Shown here: piece by piece, positions 7,688 through 15,844 of the stretch
Layout of the letters: each line of letters begins with the position of its first letter
How positions within the stretch are numbered: position 1 is the first letter of the stretch
DNA from: JAOAPY01 sp041492185
GTDB lineage: Bacteria; Acidobacteriota; Blastocatellia; Pyrinomonadales; Pyrinomonadaceae
Reading direction: 5' to 3'
Assembly: GCA_041492185.1 (NCBI GenBank)
Contig: JBGPWL010000007.1
Span: 1-64,000 of the forward strand
DNA length: 64,000 bases
Program-made: the position numbers and the translations under genes
Notes under the pieces: generated by a model
Told to the model about the DNA's origin: nothing
The model's input: only the letters and a program-made list of their open reading frames with translations
The model's database searches: none

Positions 7688-8695
7688 ATGAAAGCCAACG
7701 TCCGTGCTAACAAAATGAAATCGACTTACACTTCTGCACCGAAGAGTTTAATCTTCACAATGCTACTGCTTGCGTTCGCGTCGCCGGCGCTTGCGCAGCA
7801 GGGATGGGTGCCCTCGCGCATTGGGCCCGCCAAAAAAGATCTGAACACAGTTTATTTTCTCGATAACAAGCGTGGCTGGGTCGCCGGCGACGACGGCTTT
7901 TTGAGCCGCACAGACGACGGCGGACGCACGTGGATACAGCAAGTGGTGGGCACGAAGGACGCGATCAATGACATCTTCTTTCGCAGCAAGGAAGATGGTT
8001 TTCTACTGGCGGGCAACACGATTTTTGTGTCGCGCGACAGCGGAATGCGCTGGAGCGAAGCGAGACGTTTCCTGCCCGCCGAGTTCAATGGCGCTACGGC
8101 GGAACTTTACAGCGTGCGCTTTATGAAGAAGAAGGGCTGGGTCGTCGGCTCGGTCAGCAAGAACGATCGAGTGACGGATAGCATTCTCGTTTATACCGAA
8201 GACGGCGGCAACACCTGGCAGCGACAGCGCGCACCGAGTCGCATCGAACTGATTCATATAGATTTTGTTGACGATAAACGTGGCTGGATCGTGGGCGCCG
8301 GGGGAGTGATCCTGCACACAAGCGATGGCGGACAAACGTGGAGCGCGCAACATTCGGGCACCGAGGATACGCTCTATCACGTTGATTTTCGCGACGAGCG
8401 AAGAGGTTGGGCGGTCGGCGAGCACGGCACGATCTTGCGGACCGTCGATGGCGGCGAAACCTGGACGCCTACTGAGACAGCGGTGCGCACCACGCTCTTG
8501 AGCGTGCAATTCGTCAGCGACGATCAAGGATGGATCGTCGGCCGCGGCGGAGTGATTCTGCGTTCGGATGACGGCGGCCACTCGTGGGTGGAACAGGAGA
8601 ACCCGACGAAGCAAAATCTCTACGCGTTGTACTTCAGCAAAAAGATCGGCTGGGCAGTGGGCGGCGACGGCATGGTGTTGCGCTACGAACGGTGA
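7688..8695 (+). CDS. YCF48/Hcf136-like beta-propeller, exported
   Basis: A 335-residue protein with a signal peptide (ends ASPALAQQ) and repeated ~45-residue blades carrying the BNR/YCF48 pattern: GWVAGDDGFLSRTDDGGRTW, GWIVGAGGVILHTSDGGQTW, GWAVGEHGTILRTVDGGETW, GWIVGRGGVILRSDDGGHSW. The plant/cyanobacterial relative Hcf136/Ycf48 assists photosystem II assembly. In heterotrophic bacteria such propellers are generic exported proteins of unknown partner, so no photosynthetic role is implied. An ATG at 7715 is an alternative start that shortens the region before the signal peptide. It ends 3 bases before the convergent M16 gene. Confidence 0.88.
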   Translation: MKANVRANKMKSTYTSAPKSLIFTMLLLAFASPALAQQGWVPSRIGPAKKDLNTVYFLDNKRGWVAGDDGFLSRTDDGGRTWIQQVVGTKDAINDIFFRSKEDGFLLAGNTIFVSRDSGMRWSEARRFLPAEFNGATAELYSVRFMKKKGWVVGSVSKNDRVTDSILVYTEDGGNTWQRQRAPSRIELIHIDFVDDKRGWIVGAGGVILHTSDGGQTWSAQHSGTEDTLYHVDFRDERRGWAVGEHGTILRTVDGGETWTPTETAVRTTLLSVQFVSDDQGWIVGRGGVILRSDDGGHSWVEQENPTKQNLYALYFSKKIGWAVGGDGMVLRYER

Positions 8696-8698
8696 CGT

Positions 8699-10417
8699 TT
8701 ATTCCGCGCGGTTGCCGGTGAAGGGCAGAGGTTGGGAGTTTTGCAGGCTGATAGTGCCGTCGATTTGCTGATTTCCGAGCGCGCCTGCGATTTGCGCTTC
8801 GATGGCGTGGCCGTCCATTTCAAAAGATAAGCTCGCGTGAAACTGATTGCCGTCCAGCGTGACGCTTGCGAGTTCGCCCGCGCCCATTTCGGATTCGACT
8901 TTCCCGCTCAAACCATTCTTACCTTGCACCAGCGTGAGTGTGGCGGGAATGTTTTGTCCAAAGGGCGTTTGAATCTCGAGCGCCCACGTGCCCGCCAGCG
9001 CCGTCCCATTTTGTGCGCCAACTGATGAAGCACTCGCGGTTGGCGCTTCTTTTCGTTTGCCGGCGGTGTTGTAAATCTCGATCGCTTCCGCGTAAGGCTT
9101 GAGTTGTTCGATCACTTGCGCGCCGTCGCCGACGATAACAATTGCAGCCTCGTCAGGCTTCACATACTTCCCCGCGACTTCCTGAATCTGCCCAATGGTC
9201 ACCGCCTGCACGTTGTCGCGGTACGTCTGGAGGTAATCGTCCGGCAGGCCCAACATTCTTATTTGAACCAGTTGGTCGATTAACCCTTCCTGTGTCTCCA
9301 GGCGAATCGGAAAGACGCCTGTCAAATACGATTTGGCATCAGTGATTTCTTTTTCCGCAACGGGCGTAGTCCGAATTCTCTCCAACTCGTAGAAGAATTC
9401 CTCCAGCGACACGCCGGTAACAGATGTGCGCACTTCAGCAGAAGCGCGAAATGTTCCCGCCGTGCGCCGTGCGTCCAGACTCGAATAGGCGCCGTAGGTG
9501 TAGCCTTTCTCTTCGCGCAAATTCATGAACAGACGCGACGAAGCATTAGCGCCCAGCACCGTGTGCATCAGCAGCATCGGAAAATAGTCGGGGCTCGTGC
9601 GCGTGATTCCGGTATTGGCAATGACGATGTTGGATTGAGCAGAACCCGGCCGGTCAACCAGATACGCCGCGCGCGCTGTGCGAGCAGGAGGAGCAGGGAA
9701 CTGATCCTGTGGCGCCGCAGCGCTCTGCCAGGCGCCAAAAAGTCTTTCGATACTTTCGCTGACAATGCCGCGCTCAACGTCGCCGACGATAATGAATACC
9801 GCGTTGTTCGGTACGAAAGACGAGCGGTGAAACTCAACCAGTCGCTCTCGCGTCGTTGCATCGATGGATTCTGGCGTGGGCGAAATCCACGAGTAGGGAT
9901 GCTCGCCAAACATCACGCGCGAAACCATCTCGCTTGCGAGAAACGACGGTTGCGCGCGCTGCTGCTTCAAACTCTCTTTGGTGTTCTGCTTTCTGAGCTC
10001 AACTTCATTTTCGGGAAACGAAGGCCGCAATACTACGTCGGCCATCAGCTCGAGTATTTTGTCGCCAAACAGCGAAAGCGCCGAGGCGGAGACGGTCGTG
10101 TAGTCGGAACTGGCGCCGGCATGCAGCGTCGCGCCCATGCGCTCGACCTCTTCGGCGATCTGACGACTGGTGCGAGACTCGGTGCCTTCGGTGAGCAGTC
10201 CGGACATCATGTCCGATAGTCCGGGCAGCCCTTTCGGATCGTGCGCGTCGCCCGTGCGAAATGCCAGCCGATAACTAACGAGCGGCAGTCGTCTGTCTTC
10301 GACGATTGCCAGTGTCAGTCCATTAGACAGAGTTGTTTCGTGCGCCGTTGGGATCTGCATTGGGCGCAACGAAAGCGGAGTGGGCGCGTGACGGCGAAAG
10401 TCTTCTGATTGGCTCAT
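8699..10417 (-). CDS. M16 peptidase family protein, non-catalytic-type subunit with extra C-terminal domain
   Basis: A 572-residue M16 (pitrilysin/insulinase) protein. The HxxEH zinc motif is absent at the expected place (the segment reads GLPGLSDMMSGLLTEGTESR), while the substrate-binding R/Y element is kept (SRLFMNLREEKGYTYGAYSS). This is the pattern of the non-catalytic partner in bacterial two-gene M16 pairs. Residues ~470-572 add a beta-rich domain (GTWALEIQTPFGQNIPATLT...) absent from the core family. Its start overlaps the stop of the catalytic partner by 4 bases (ATGA), so the two are translationally coupled and probably form a heterodimer. No signal peptide was seen in either. Confidence 0.88.
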   Translation of the reverse strand: MSQSEDFRRHAPTPLSLRPMQIPTAHETTLSNGLTLAIVEDRRLPLVSYRLAFRTGDAHDPKGLPGLSDMMSGLLTEGTESRTSRQIAEEVERMGATLHAGASSDYTTVSASALSLFGDKILELMADVVLRPSFPENEVELRKQNTKESLKQQRAQPSFLASEMVSRVMFGEHPYSWISPTPESIDATTRERLVEFHRSSFVPNNAVFIIVGDVERGIVSESIERLFGAWQSAAAPQDQFPAPPARTARAAYLVDRPGSAQSNIVIANTGITRTSPDYFPMLLMHTVLGANASSRLFMNLREEKGYTYGAYSSLDARRTAGTFRASAEVRTSVTGVSLEEFFYELERIRTTPVAEKEITDAKSYLTGVFPIRLETQEGLIDQLVQIRMLGLPDDYLQTYRDNVQAVTIGQIQEVAGKYVKPDEAAIVIVGDGAQVIEQLKPYAEAIEIYNTAGKRKEAPTASASSVGAQNGTALAGTWALEIQTPFGQNIPATLTLVQGKNGLSGKVESEMGAGELASVTLDGNQFHASLSFEMDGHAIEAQIAGALGNQQIDGTISLQNSQPLPFTGNRAE

Positions 10418-11712
10418 GCTACCTCACTCATTTCCGCCGCGACGGTTGCCGGCACAATGTCGAGCGTCACGCGATTCTCGACGTCAAGAAAAGTTTTCGC
10501 CGCCGCTTTGATCTGCTCAGACGTCACGCTCAGGTAAAAATCGAGTTCGTGATCGAACAAGTGTGGATCGCCGTCGTAAAGAGTGAACTCGGCGATTCGC
10601 TGAGCGCGGTACAGAGTCGACTGCCGGCCCCGCACCGCATCGTTACTTAAAGTGTTTCGTAATTTCTCCATCTCCTCGGCTGTTGGACCCTCAGTGCTCA
10701 ACTGTTTTATCTCGTTGACGATTTGCGCGCGGATGGCTGTCACTTCTTCGCCGGGTTTCGGCAGCGCGAAAATGTAAAGCGCCGACGGACCGCGGCGATC
10801 GTCGAGCTCACCTTGAATTGAAACGACTGACTCGTCGCCTTTAACCAGCTTCTGATACAGCCGCGAACTCTCGCCGGCAAACAACAGATCACCGGCCAGC
10901 GAAAGAGCGTAGAAATCGGGCGTCCGGCGCGGCGGAATCTTCCAGCCCAGGATGAAGGCCGGCGTTGGCGCGAGTTTGTCCGTGTAGGTTTCCTGCGACT
11001 GCGCCACCTCTTCAGGTTCGCCGACGTCCACTGGTGGCGGATCCGGCTGCCGCGGAATGCCGGCAAAATATTTCTCCACCTGGCCGCGCGCTTCCGCTGC
11101 ATCGAAATCGCCGACGATGGTCAGCACCGCATTGTTAGGCGCGTAATAGATCCGAAAAAATTCGCGCATGTCGTCGATCGTTGCGGCATCGAGATCTTCC
11201 ATCGAGCCGATTGTGGAATGAGCGTTGGCCGGATTCTTGAAGATCAGCTCATTGATGCGCAGGAAAGCGTTGATGTAGGGCTGATTGTCGTAGCGCAGCC
11301 GCTTCTCTTCCTGCACTGCTTGCCGTTGGTTGTCCAGATTCTCCTGCGTCACCTTCAACGACCGCATGCGATCGCTCTCCAGCCAAAGCGCGAGCGGAAG
11401 TTGATTTGCCGGCAGCGACTCAAAATAGTTGGTGCGCTCGGTTGAGGTCGTGCCGTTCATCGTTCCGCCCGCATTGAAGATGTGCTGGAAATGGCCCGCC
11501 TTCGGAACATTCTCGGAACCCTGAAACATCATGTGCTCGAACAGATGAGCGAATCCGGTGCGGCCGACACGCTCGTTGCGCGAGCCAACGTCGTAATAAA
11601 CCGCGACGGACACTGCGGGCACGGATTGGTCCTGACTCAACACCACGCGGAGTCCGTTAGAGAGGGTAAATTGATCGATTGGTGTTTGTGGGAGTCGAAA
11701 TGTCTCGGGCAC
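10414..11712 (-). CDS. M16 zinc peptidase, catalytic subunit
   Basis: A 432-residue M16 peptidase with the inverted zinc motif intact: HLFEHMMF gives HxxEH, with the distal glutamate expected in the downstream helix (DNQRQAVQEEKRLRYDN). Other hallmarks: NGLRVVLSQDQSVPAVSVAV at the N-terminus, NGTTSTERTNYFESLPANQL, and NNAVLTIVGDFDAAEARGQV in the middle. Family members cleave small peptides inside a closed chamber and often work as heterodimers with a non-catalytic homologue, which here is the overlapping downstream gene. No signal peptide is obvious, so the location could be cytoplasmic. Confidence 0.92.
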   Translation of the reverse strand: MPETFRLPQTPIDQFTLSNGLRVVLSQDQSVPAVSVAVYYDVGSRNERVGRTGFAHLFEHMMFQGSENVPKAGHFQHIFNAGGTMNGTTSTERTNYFESLPANQLPLALWLESDRMRSLKVTQENLDNQRQAVQEEKRLRYDNQPYINAFLRINELIFKNPANAHSTIGSMEDLDAATIDDMREFFRIYYAPNNAVLTIVGDFDAAEARGQVEKYFAGIPRQPDPPPVDVGEPEEVAQSQETYTDKLAPTPAFILGWKIPPRRTPDFYALSLAGDLLFAGESSRLYQKLVKGDESVVSIQGELDDRRGPSALYIFALPKPGEEVTAIRAQIVNEIKQLSTEGPTAEEMEKLRNTLSNDAVRGRQSTLYRAQRIAEFTLYDGDPHLFDHELDFYLSVTSEQIKAAAKTFLDVENRVTLDIVPATVAAEMSEVA

Positions 11713-11825
11713 TGTTTGTCTCGTTTCGTTCGCTTATGCTCTGGACGCGCTTATCCACGGGCGAGGATAAGACGTTCTTTGTAGGAAAACCTAAGAGGTT
11801 GAAAGTCGCAAGCAAATTGCGCCGC

Positions 11826-12251
11826 TCAACTTGGCCTCTCGTTGATTAAACCACGCAACTCCGCTCGCAAGCGCTCAATCTCGGCAAGCTTCTGCTCGAC
11901 ACGCTCAAACAGAGCCGACTGAGTCTTCATGCCCTCATCGATCAGGAAACCCGCGGCCTCAGCGCGGCTGCGGAACACGCCGGCCAGCACCAGTTGCTCG
12001 AGCTTTTCCTGAGCTTCCGGAGATACTTTTACAGCGACGACGTAATCGTCCTTCGCCGAGATCGCCCGCTCGATAGTTCTGCTGATGTCGCGGCCGATGG
12101 CGCTCAGTGATTCGGGAATGCGCGACGCGATATCACGAACCGAAGACGCCGCGCGTGATCGCTCGGAATGTTCCTCCGGCTCATCTTCGCGCAGCATTAG
12201 ATCGTCAACCGTCTCGGGCGGCGGCTCGGGACTCTGATAAGGACTACTCAT
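11826..12251 (-). CDS. Small charged protein with RHH-like segment, unknown
   Basis: 141 residues, no family recognised. The N-terminal ~45 residues are acidic and Pro/Glu-rich, probably disordered. Residues ~72-110 (VAVKVSPEAQEKLEQLVLAG followed by VFRSRAEAAGFLIDEGMK) resemble the strand-helix-helix layout of ribbon-helix-helix proteins that mark themselves for dimerisation. The C-terminal 30 residues form a short coiled coil (EQKLAEIERLRAELRGL). A DNA-binding or partner-binding role is possible but unproven. ATG 12251 is preceded by AGGAG (AAAAGGAGTTTTAAGA on the minus strand). Confidence 0.7.
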   Translation of the reverse strand: MSSPYQSPEPPPETVDDLMLREDEPEEHSERSRAASSVRDIASRIPESLSAIGRDISRTIERAISAKDDYVVAVKVSPEAQEKLEQLVLAGVFRSRAEAAGFLIDEGMKTQSALFERVEQKLAEIERLRAELRGLINERPS

Positions 12252-12571
12252 TCTTAAAACTCCTTTTGCTTTTCACTCGATTCGAAATCAATCCTGACTC
12301 GCGTTGCTCGTTTCAATCGGTCGCAACTCATTTTACGGATGCCCGCAAACAATCGTCAAGCGACGCCCACGACGAAACGAGAACGACAATCTGTAGTACG
12401 AACCGAAACGACGCAGAGTTGCGGCGTCCAAAAGAATTCGCCGGCGGCGGGCGCAACCTTGTCCAGTTGCGCGGCATCCGTTAGTATTGTCGATGCCACG
12501 CTCGGACGGTGATTGATAGCGGCGCCGCTCGAGCGTGAGTGTTTCCGAATAAAGCACAAGAGGTTCTCGTA
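12252..12571. other. Intergenic region between divergent genes
   Basis: 320 bases with no supported gene. It holds the probable ctpA promoter (12459-12487). The rest shows no convincing repeat or RNA. Confidence 0.5.
12459..12487 (+). promoter_or_regulatory. Putative promoter of the S41 protease gene
   Basis: TTGTCC (12459-12464), 17-base spacer, TAGTAT (12482-12487). Each hexamer matches the sigma-70 consensus at 4 of 6 positions. It would leave a leader of about 80 bases before GTG 12572. Confidence 0.4.
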
Positions 12572-14269
12572 GTGAAAAAAAGATTCTCGCGCGCGGTCGT
12601 TCCGCTCTTCATCCTGGCCCTCGCAATTCCCGGTTTCATATTTGCCCAGCAAAGGCAGACCCAGTCTCCGGTTGGCGGCACGTCGGTTGGCAGGCGCGCG
12701 CGTCCGCGCCCGAGCGCCACGGCGCCGCTTACGGAGGATTTCCAGGAAGCGCTAAAGCTGGTGGAAGACAATTACGTCGATGGCCGCAAGCTCGATTACA
12801 ACTCCATATTCAAGTCATCGATTACAGGCATGCTGCGCTCGCTCGATCCGCACTCGAACTATTTCGACAAAGCTGAGTTCGATGAGCTGAAGACGGATCA
12901 GCGCTCGGAATACTACGGCATTGGCGCATCTATTTTTAGCTACACACTTGGTGACGACCTGGAAACATTCATCACCGCTACGTTTGAGAATGCGCCTGCC
13001 TCGCGCGCCGGATTGCGCTTTGGCGATCGCATTGTTGAAGTCGATGGCGTGAAGATGACCGGCAAGCCGGCAGCGGAAGTGCGCGACAAGATTCGCGGCC
13101 CACGAGGTTCGGTCGTAAAGATCATGGTAGAACGCGCCAGGGACAAGCAATTCCAAACTGTTCAGATCACGCGCGACTCCGTGCCACAGCCATCAATTCC
13201 GGATTACTATTTGCTTAAGCCGGGTGTCGGCTATATCGACATGAGGCGCGGCTTTAACTACACGACGACCGAAGAACTGCAAGCCGCGCTTGATGAGCTG
13301 CACGCAAAAGGCATGACTTCGTTGGTGCTCGATCTGCGGGACAACCCCGGCGGTTTTCTCGATCAGGCGATCAATGTTGCACAGTTGTTTTTGCCGAGCC
13401 CTCAGTTAATCCTGACGCAAAAGGGCCGCAACGGAATGAGGGACGGTACCTTCGAGTCAAAGAACGATACGCCCGATTTGACGCCGCTGGTGATTCTCAT
13501 TGACGAGAGCACCGCGTCGGCTTCCGAGATCGTCGCGGGCGCAATGCAGGACCACGACCGGGCCTTGATCGTGGGCACTACCAGTTTTGGCAAAGGCCTG
13601 GTACAGAGCATCATCCGGCTCGAGTATGGCGCGGGCTTAACGCTCACTTCCGCCAAATATTACACGCCGTCAGGCCGGCTGATTCAGCGCGATTACTCAA
13701 ACGGCGACTTATATGACTATTACACGCATGGTGGCTCTAACCGGCTGGATCAGAAGAACGAGCCCCCAAAACCGACTGGACCCGAGAAACGAACGGATAC
13801 CGGCCGCGCGGTTTATGGCGGTGGCGGCATCGCGCCGGATGAAAACGTCGAGGCGCGAGCAGGAACACCTTTTCAACGTCGTTTGTTGACCCCGATCTTT
13901 GCTTTCTCACGCGAGCTGGTTAACGGTCGCATCCCGGGCTTTGACGCTTACAGGGTGCCCCAGATCGATTTCAATCGCAGTCTGCAACCAACCGATTTCC
14001 CGGTGACCGATGCGCTCTTCAAAACTTTTAAGGATTACGTTGCGAACAACCCTTCATTGAAGATGACGGGCGCTCAACTGGATCGGAATCGCTCGTTCAT
14101 AGCTCTTCAAATGCGATTCAATCTGGCGATGGCGGCCTACGGTCGCGTCATGGCCGAGCGTGTCTTCATCACGACCGACGATCCACAGGTCGCAAAAGGC
14201 GTCGATGTCCTGCCGCGGGCGCGCGACCTGGCGATGAGCGCAAGGCGCGCACGGACAACACAACCCTAG
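12572..14269 (+). CDS. S41 family C-terminal processing protease
   Basis: A 565-residue periplasmic serine protease. Signal peptide: residues 1-26 (KKRFSRAVVPLFILALAIPG, then FIFAQQ). A PDZ domain (about 110-195) includes YGIGASIFSY and RAGLRFGDRIVEVDGVKM. The S41 catalytic core (about 215-400) includes LVLDLRDNPGGFLDQAINVA and the Ser nucleophile region DESTASASEIVAGAMQDHDR, with the catalytic Lys in GTTSFGKGLVQS. Family role: cleaves protein C-termini during envelope protein quality control. I chose GTG 12572 because AAGAGG lies 8 bases before it; the longer frame from 12539 would put non-signal residues ahead of the signal peptide. A strong terminator follows at 14320. Confidence 0.92.
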   Translation: MKKRFSRAVVPLFILALAIPGFIFAQQRQTQSPVGGTSVGRRARPRPSATAPLTEDFQEALKLVEDNYVDGRKLDYNSIFKSSITGMLRSLDPHSNYFDKAEFDELKTDQRSEYYGIGASIFSYTLGDDLETFITATFENAPASRAGLRFGDRIVEVDGVKMTGKPAAEVRDKIRGPRGSVVKIMVERARDKQFQTVQITRDSVPQPSIPDYYLLKPGVGYIDMRRGFNYTTTEELQAALDELHAKGMTSLVLDLRDNPGGFLDQAINVAQLFLPSPQLILTQKGRNGMRDGTFESKNDTPDLTPLVILIDESTASASEIVAGAMQDHDRALIVGTTSFGKGLVQSIIRLEYGAGLTLTSAKYYTPSGRLIQRDYSNGDLYDYYTHGGSNRLDQKNEPPKPTGPEKRTDTGRAVYGGGGIAPDENVEARAGTPFQRRLLTPIFAFSRELVNGRIPGFDAYRVPQIDFNRSLQPTDFPVTDALFKTFKDYVANNPSLKMTGAQLDRNRSFIALQMRFNLAMAAYGRVMAERVFITTDDPQVAKGVDVLPRARDLAMSARRARTTQP

Positions 14270-14270
14270 T

Positions 14271-14307
14271 GTCAGAACCCCCGACCTGTCGGGGTAGCGG
14301 CGGTTGA
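14271..14307 (+). repeat. Single REP-like palindrome related to the 95-bp paired repeats
   Basis: Begins GTCAGAACC and ends GCGGCGGTTGA, the same ends as one arm of the elements at 30600 and 32130, with a different central palindrome (CCCCGACCTGTCGGGG). It looks like a single-arm relative of that family, placed 2 bases after the S41 protease stop codon. Confidence 0.65.
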
Positions 14308-14319
14308 AGATTTCCAGGA

Positions 14320-14347
14320 GGGCGCGCCTCGTGAGGCGCGCCCTTTT
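14320..14347 (+). terminator. Rho-independent terminator after the S41 protease gene
   Basis: GGGCGCGCCTC (14320-14330) pairs perfectly with GAGGCGCGCCC (14333-14343) and is followed by TTTT. The 11-bp GC-rich stem plus T-run is a clear intrinsic terminator. Confidence 0.85.
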
Positions 14348-14382
14348 CTATCAAGTTGCTGTCTCACCGATAAAACAACTTC

Positions 14383-14411
14383 TTGCGACTAAAACCTGGC
14401 TGTGCTATCGT
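14383..14411 (+). promoter_or_regulatory. Putative extended -10 promoter of the XRE gene
   Basis: TTGCGA (14383-14388), 17-base spacer, TATCGT (14406-14411), with TGC directly before the -10 (extended -10 signature). It lies 36 bases before the ATG of the XRE gene. Confidence 0.5.
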
Positions 14412-14446
14412 GCTGATGAATTGTTCCCGCGTGTGAGGTAAAGCTG

Positions 14447-14869
14447 ATGGCTCGATCGACAAAAATGCTGGTCAACACGGAAGAGCTGGGCCGCGCCATT
14501 CGCCGGCGTCGCGAAGAGTTGAAGCTAAGCCTGCGCGACGTCGCTGACGAGACAGGCGTCTCTGCTTCCACGCTGTCGCGCATCGAAAACGGCGCTGGAA
14601 AACCTGATGCTGACAATATCGCGCGGCTGACTTCCTGGCTTAACATGCCGATGGAGCGTGTGCTCGGTGGTCGCCACACGAACAGCGATGAGGCGCCCGC
14701 CGTTATTTACTATCCGCACGAATCGACTCCGGAGATCGTCGAAGCCCACCTCCGGGCCGATCGCAACCTTACGCCCGAAACGGCAAACGCGCTCTCCGAA
14801 CTCTTTCGCGTCGCTTACACGCAATTCAGCCGCTCGAGTCCCGACAAGCCCGCGCGCAAACGTCGCTAG
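14447..14869 (+). CDS. XRE-family helix-turn-helix regulator
   Basis: A 140-residue DNA-binding protein. The Cro/C1-type HTH occupies about residues 12-70 (LGRAIRRRREELKLSLRDVA, then DETGVSASTLSRIENGAG), followed by a helical segment (IVEAHLRADRNLTPETANAL, then SELFRVAYTQF). From memory, the HTH plus this kind of C-terminal segment is often encoded next to an ImmA/IrrE-type gene. Such a gene is present at 15845, but a toxin-antitoxin module lies between them. It probably regulates its own promoter or the adjacent genes. The start ATG 14447 has GAGGTAAAG upstream (GAGG about 9 bases away). Confidence 0.87.
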   Translation: MARSTKMLVNTEELGRAIRRRREELKLSLRDVADETGVSASTLSRIENGAGKPDADNIARLTSWLNMPMERVLGGRHTNSDEAPAVIYYPHESTPEIVEAHLRADRNLTPETANALSELFRVAYTQFSRSSPDKPARKRR

Positions 14870-14997
14870 CGCGTCAGGCAATCCCGAAAGACTAATCGGA
14901 ACCGCTGCGTTTCAGGAACAATTCCTTAACATGTTTTCATGGGTGTACATTGTGCGCCCACCTGTGATATGCTCCAGGTTGTCGAAAGGAGCGGACT

Positions 14998-15306
14998 ATG
15001 TCGAAGGCTATCGCAACCAGAGAATCATCACTGACCCAGAAAGGATCGCGCTTTAGTATTCGTGCGTCGATGATCCAAAAGAAGATCATTGCTCAGGCAG
15101 CTCGCATCAGGGACGTAACGATAAGTGAGTTTGTACTCGAACAGTCGCTCTCCGCGGCGCAGCAGGTGGTAGCTGATCAGGCGCAATTCACATTGTCCGG
15201 GAAACAGTGGAGAGAGTTCTGCGACGCTCTTGATTCGCGACCGAAGTCTGTACGTGCGCTGCGTAAGCTAATGACAAAACCAGGACTCCTCGATGCCGAC
15301 CGTTGA
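14998..15306 (+). CDS. DUF1778 antitoxin (TacA-like)
   Basis: A 102-residue type II antitoxin of the DUF1778/TacA family. The N-terminus is a ribbon-helix-helix DNA-binding domain (RFSIRASMIQKKIIAQAARI followed by RDVTISEFVLEQSL). The C-terminal part (FTLSGKQWREFCDALDSRPK) is the flexible toxin-neutralising tail seen in this family. It overlaps the GNAT toxin gene by 14 bases in a different frame, the usual gene order of TacA-TacT pairs. AAAGGAGC is the Shine-Dalgarno sequence just upstream of ATG 14998. The RHH domain suggests autoregulation by the complex at the promoter region around 14935-14975, where GGGTG...CGCCC forms a small dyad. Confidence 0.92.
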   Translation: MSKAIATRESSLTQKGSRFSIRASMIQKKIIAQAARIRDVTISEFVLEQSLSAAQQVVADQAQFTLSGKQWREFCDALDSRPKSVRALRKLMTKPGLLDADR

Positions 15307-15805
15307 TACGCCGAACGCGCCGGCGCTGCTCACAAGAAGCCATGACCGAAGCGCTTTTGATTGTGGCATACCGGCGCTCAACGAATACCTGAAGCAGTAC
15401 GCGCTCCAAAATCAAAAGAAGCACGCCGCTCGTACCTACGTGGCAACCAGAGGCAGCCGCGTGGTTGGCTATTACTCGCTGGCGTATGGTTCCATTGCTC
15501 TTGAGGAAGCCTCGCAAAGCGTCAAAGCAGGATTGGCGAAGCACCCGATACCGGTAATCTTGCTTGCCAGGCTGGCGGTCGATTTGACTGAGCGAGGGCA
15601 AGGACTCGGAGCCGCACTGCTCAAGGACGCCCTGCTGCGCACGTTACAGGCCGCTGAGATCGCCGGGCTGCGAGCGATGATTGTTCACGCTAAGGACGAT
15701 GCCGCGAGGAGGTTCTATGAAAAGTTTGGCTTCGAGCGATCACCGATTGACGCTTTCCACTTGTTCTTGAAGGTCTCGGATATTCTCGCGAACCTCCGTC
15801 CGTGA
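15293..15805 (+). CDS. GNAT acetyltransferase toxin (TacT-like)
   Basis: A 170-residue GNAT N-acetyltransferase of the TacT/AtaT group. Features: FDCGIPALNEYLKQYALQNQ at the N-terminus, the acetyl-CoA-binding loop RGQGLGAALLKDAL, LLARLAVDLTERG before it, and RFYEKFGFERSP with the conserved Tyr near the C-terminus. Known relatives acetylate aminoacyl groups on charged tRNAs and stop translation; the coupled DUF1778 gene neutralises them. The specific tRNA target cannot be read from the sequence. The pair is small and self-contained, and its position between an XRE gene and an ImmA-like gene suggests insertion into an older pair. Confidence 0.92.
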   Translation: MPTVDTPNAPALLTRSHDRSAFDCGIPALNEYLKQYALQNQKKHAARTYVATRGSRVVGYYSLAYGSIALEEASQSVKAGLAKHPIPVILLARLAVDLTERGQGLGAALLKDALLRTLQAAEIAGLRAMIVHAKDDAARRFYEKFGFERSPIDAFHLFLKVSDILANLRP

Positions 15806-15810
15806 TTTCA

Positions 15811-15838
15811 TTCACTCTACTCCGGCATTGGCTATAAT
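15811..15838 (+). promoter_or_regulatory. Promoter for leaderless mRNA of ImmA-like gene
   Basis: A perfect TATAAT (15833-15838) with TTCACT (15811-15816) 16 bases upstream. Only 6 bases separate the -10 from GTG 15845, so the predicted transcription start falls on the start codon itself. No Shine-Dalgarno sequence is present, in line with leaderless translation. Confidence 0.6.
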
Positions 15839-15844
15839 CGTCTC

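Noticed and set aside
7688..8695. Photosystem II assembly factor role for the YCF48-like protein
   Set aside because: No photosynthesis genes in the window, and such propellers are common in heterotrophs.
9563..10219. 218-residue plus-strand frame within the M16 gene
   Set aside because: Antisense shadow of a well-supported M16 peptidase gene; Arg-rich and without motifs.
12539..12571. Upstream GTG start of the S41 protease
   Set aside because: Would place 11 extra residues before the signal peptide; GTG 12572 has AAGAGG at the right distance.
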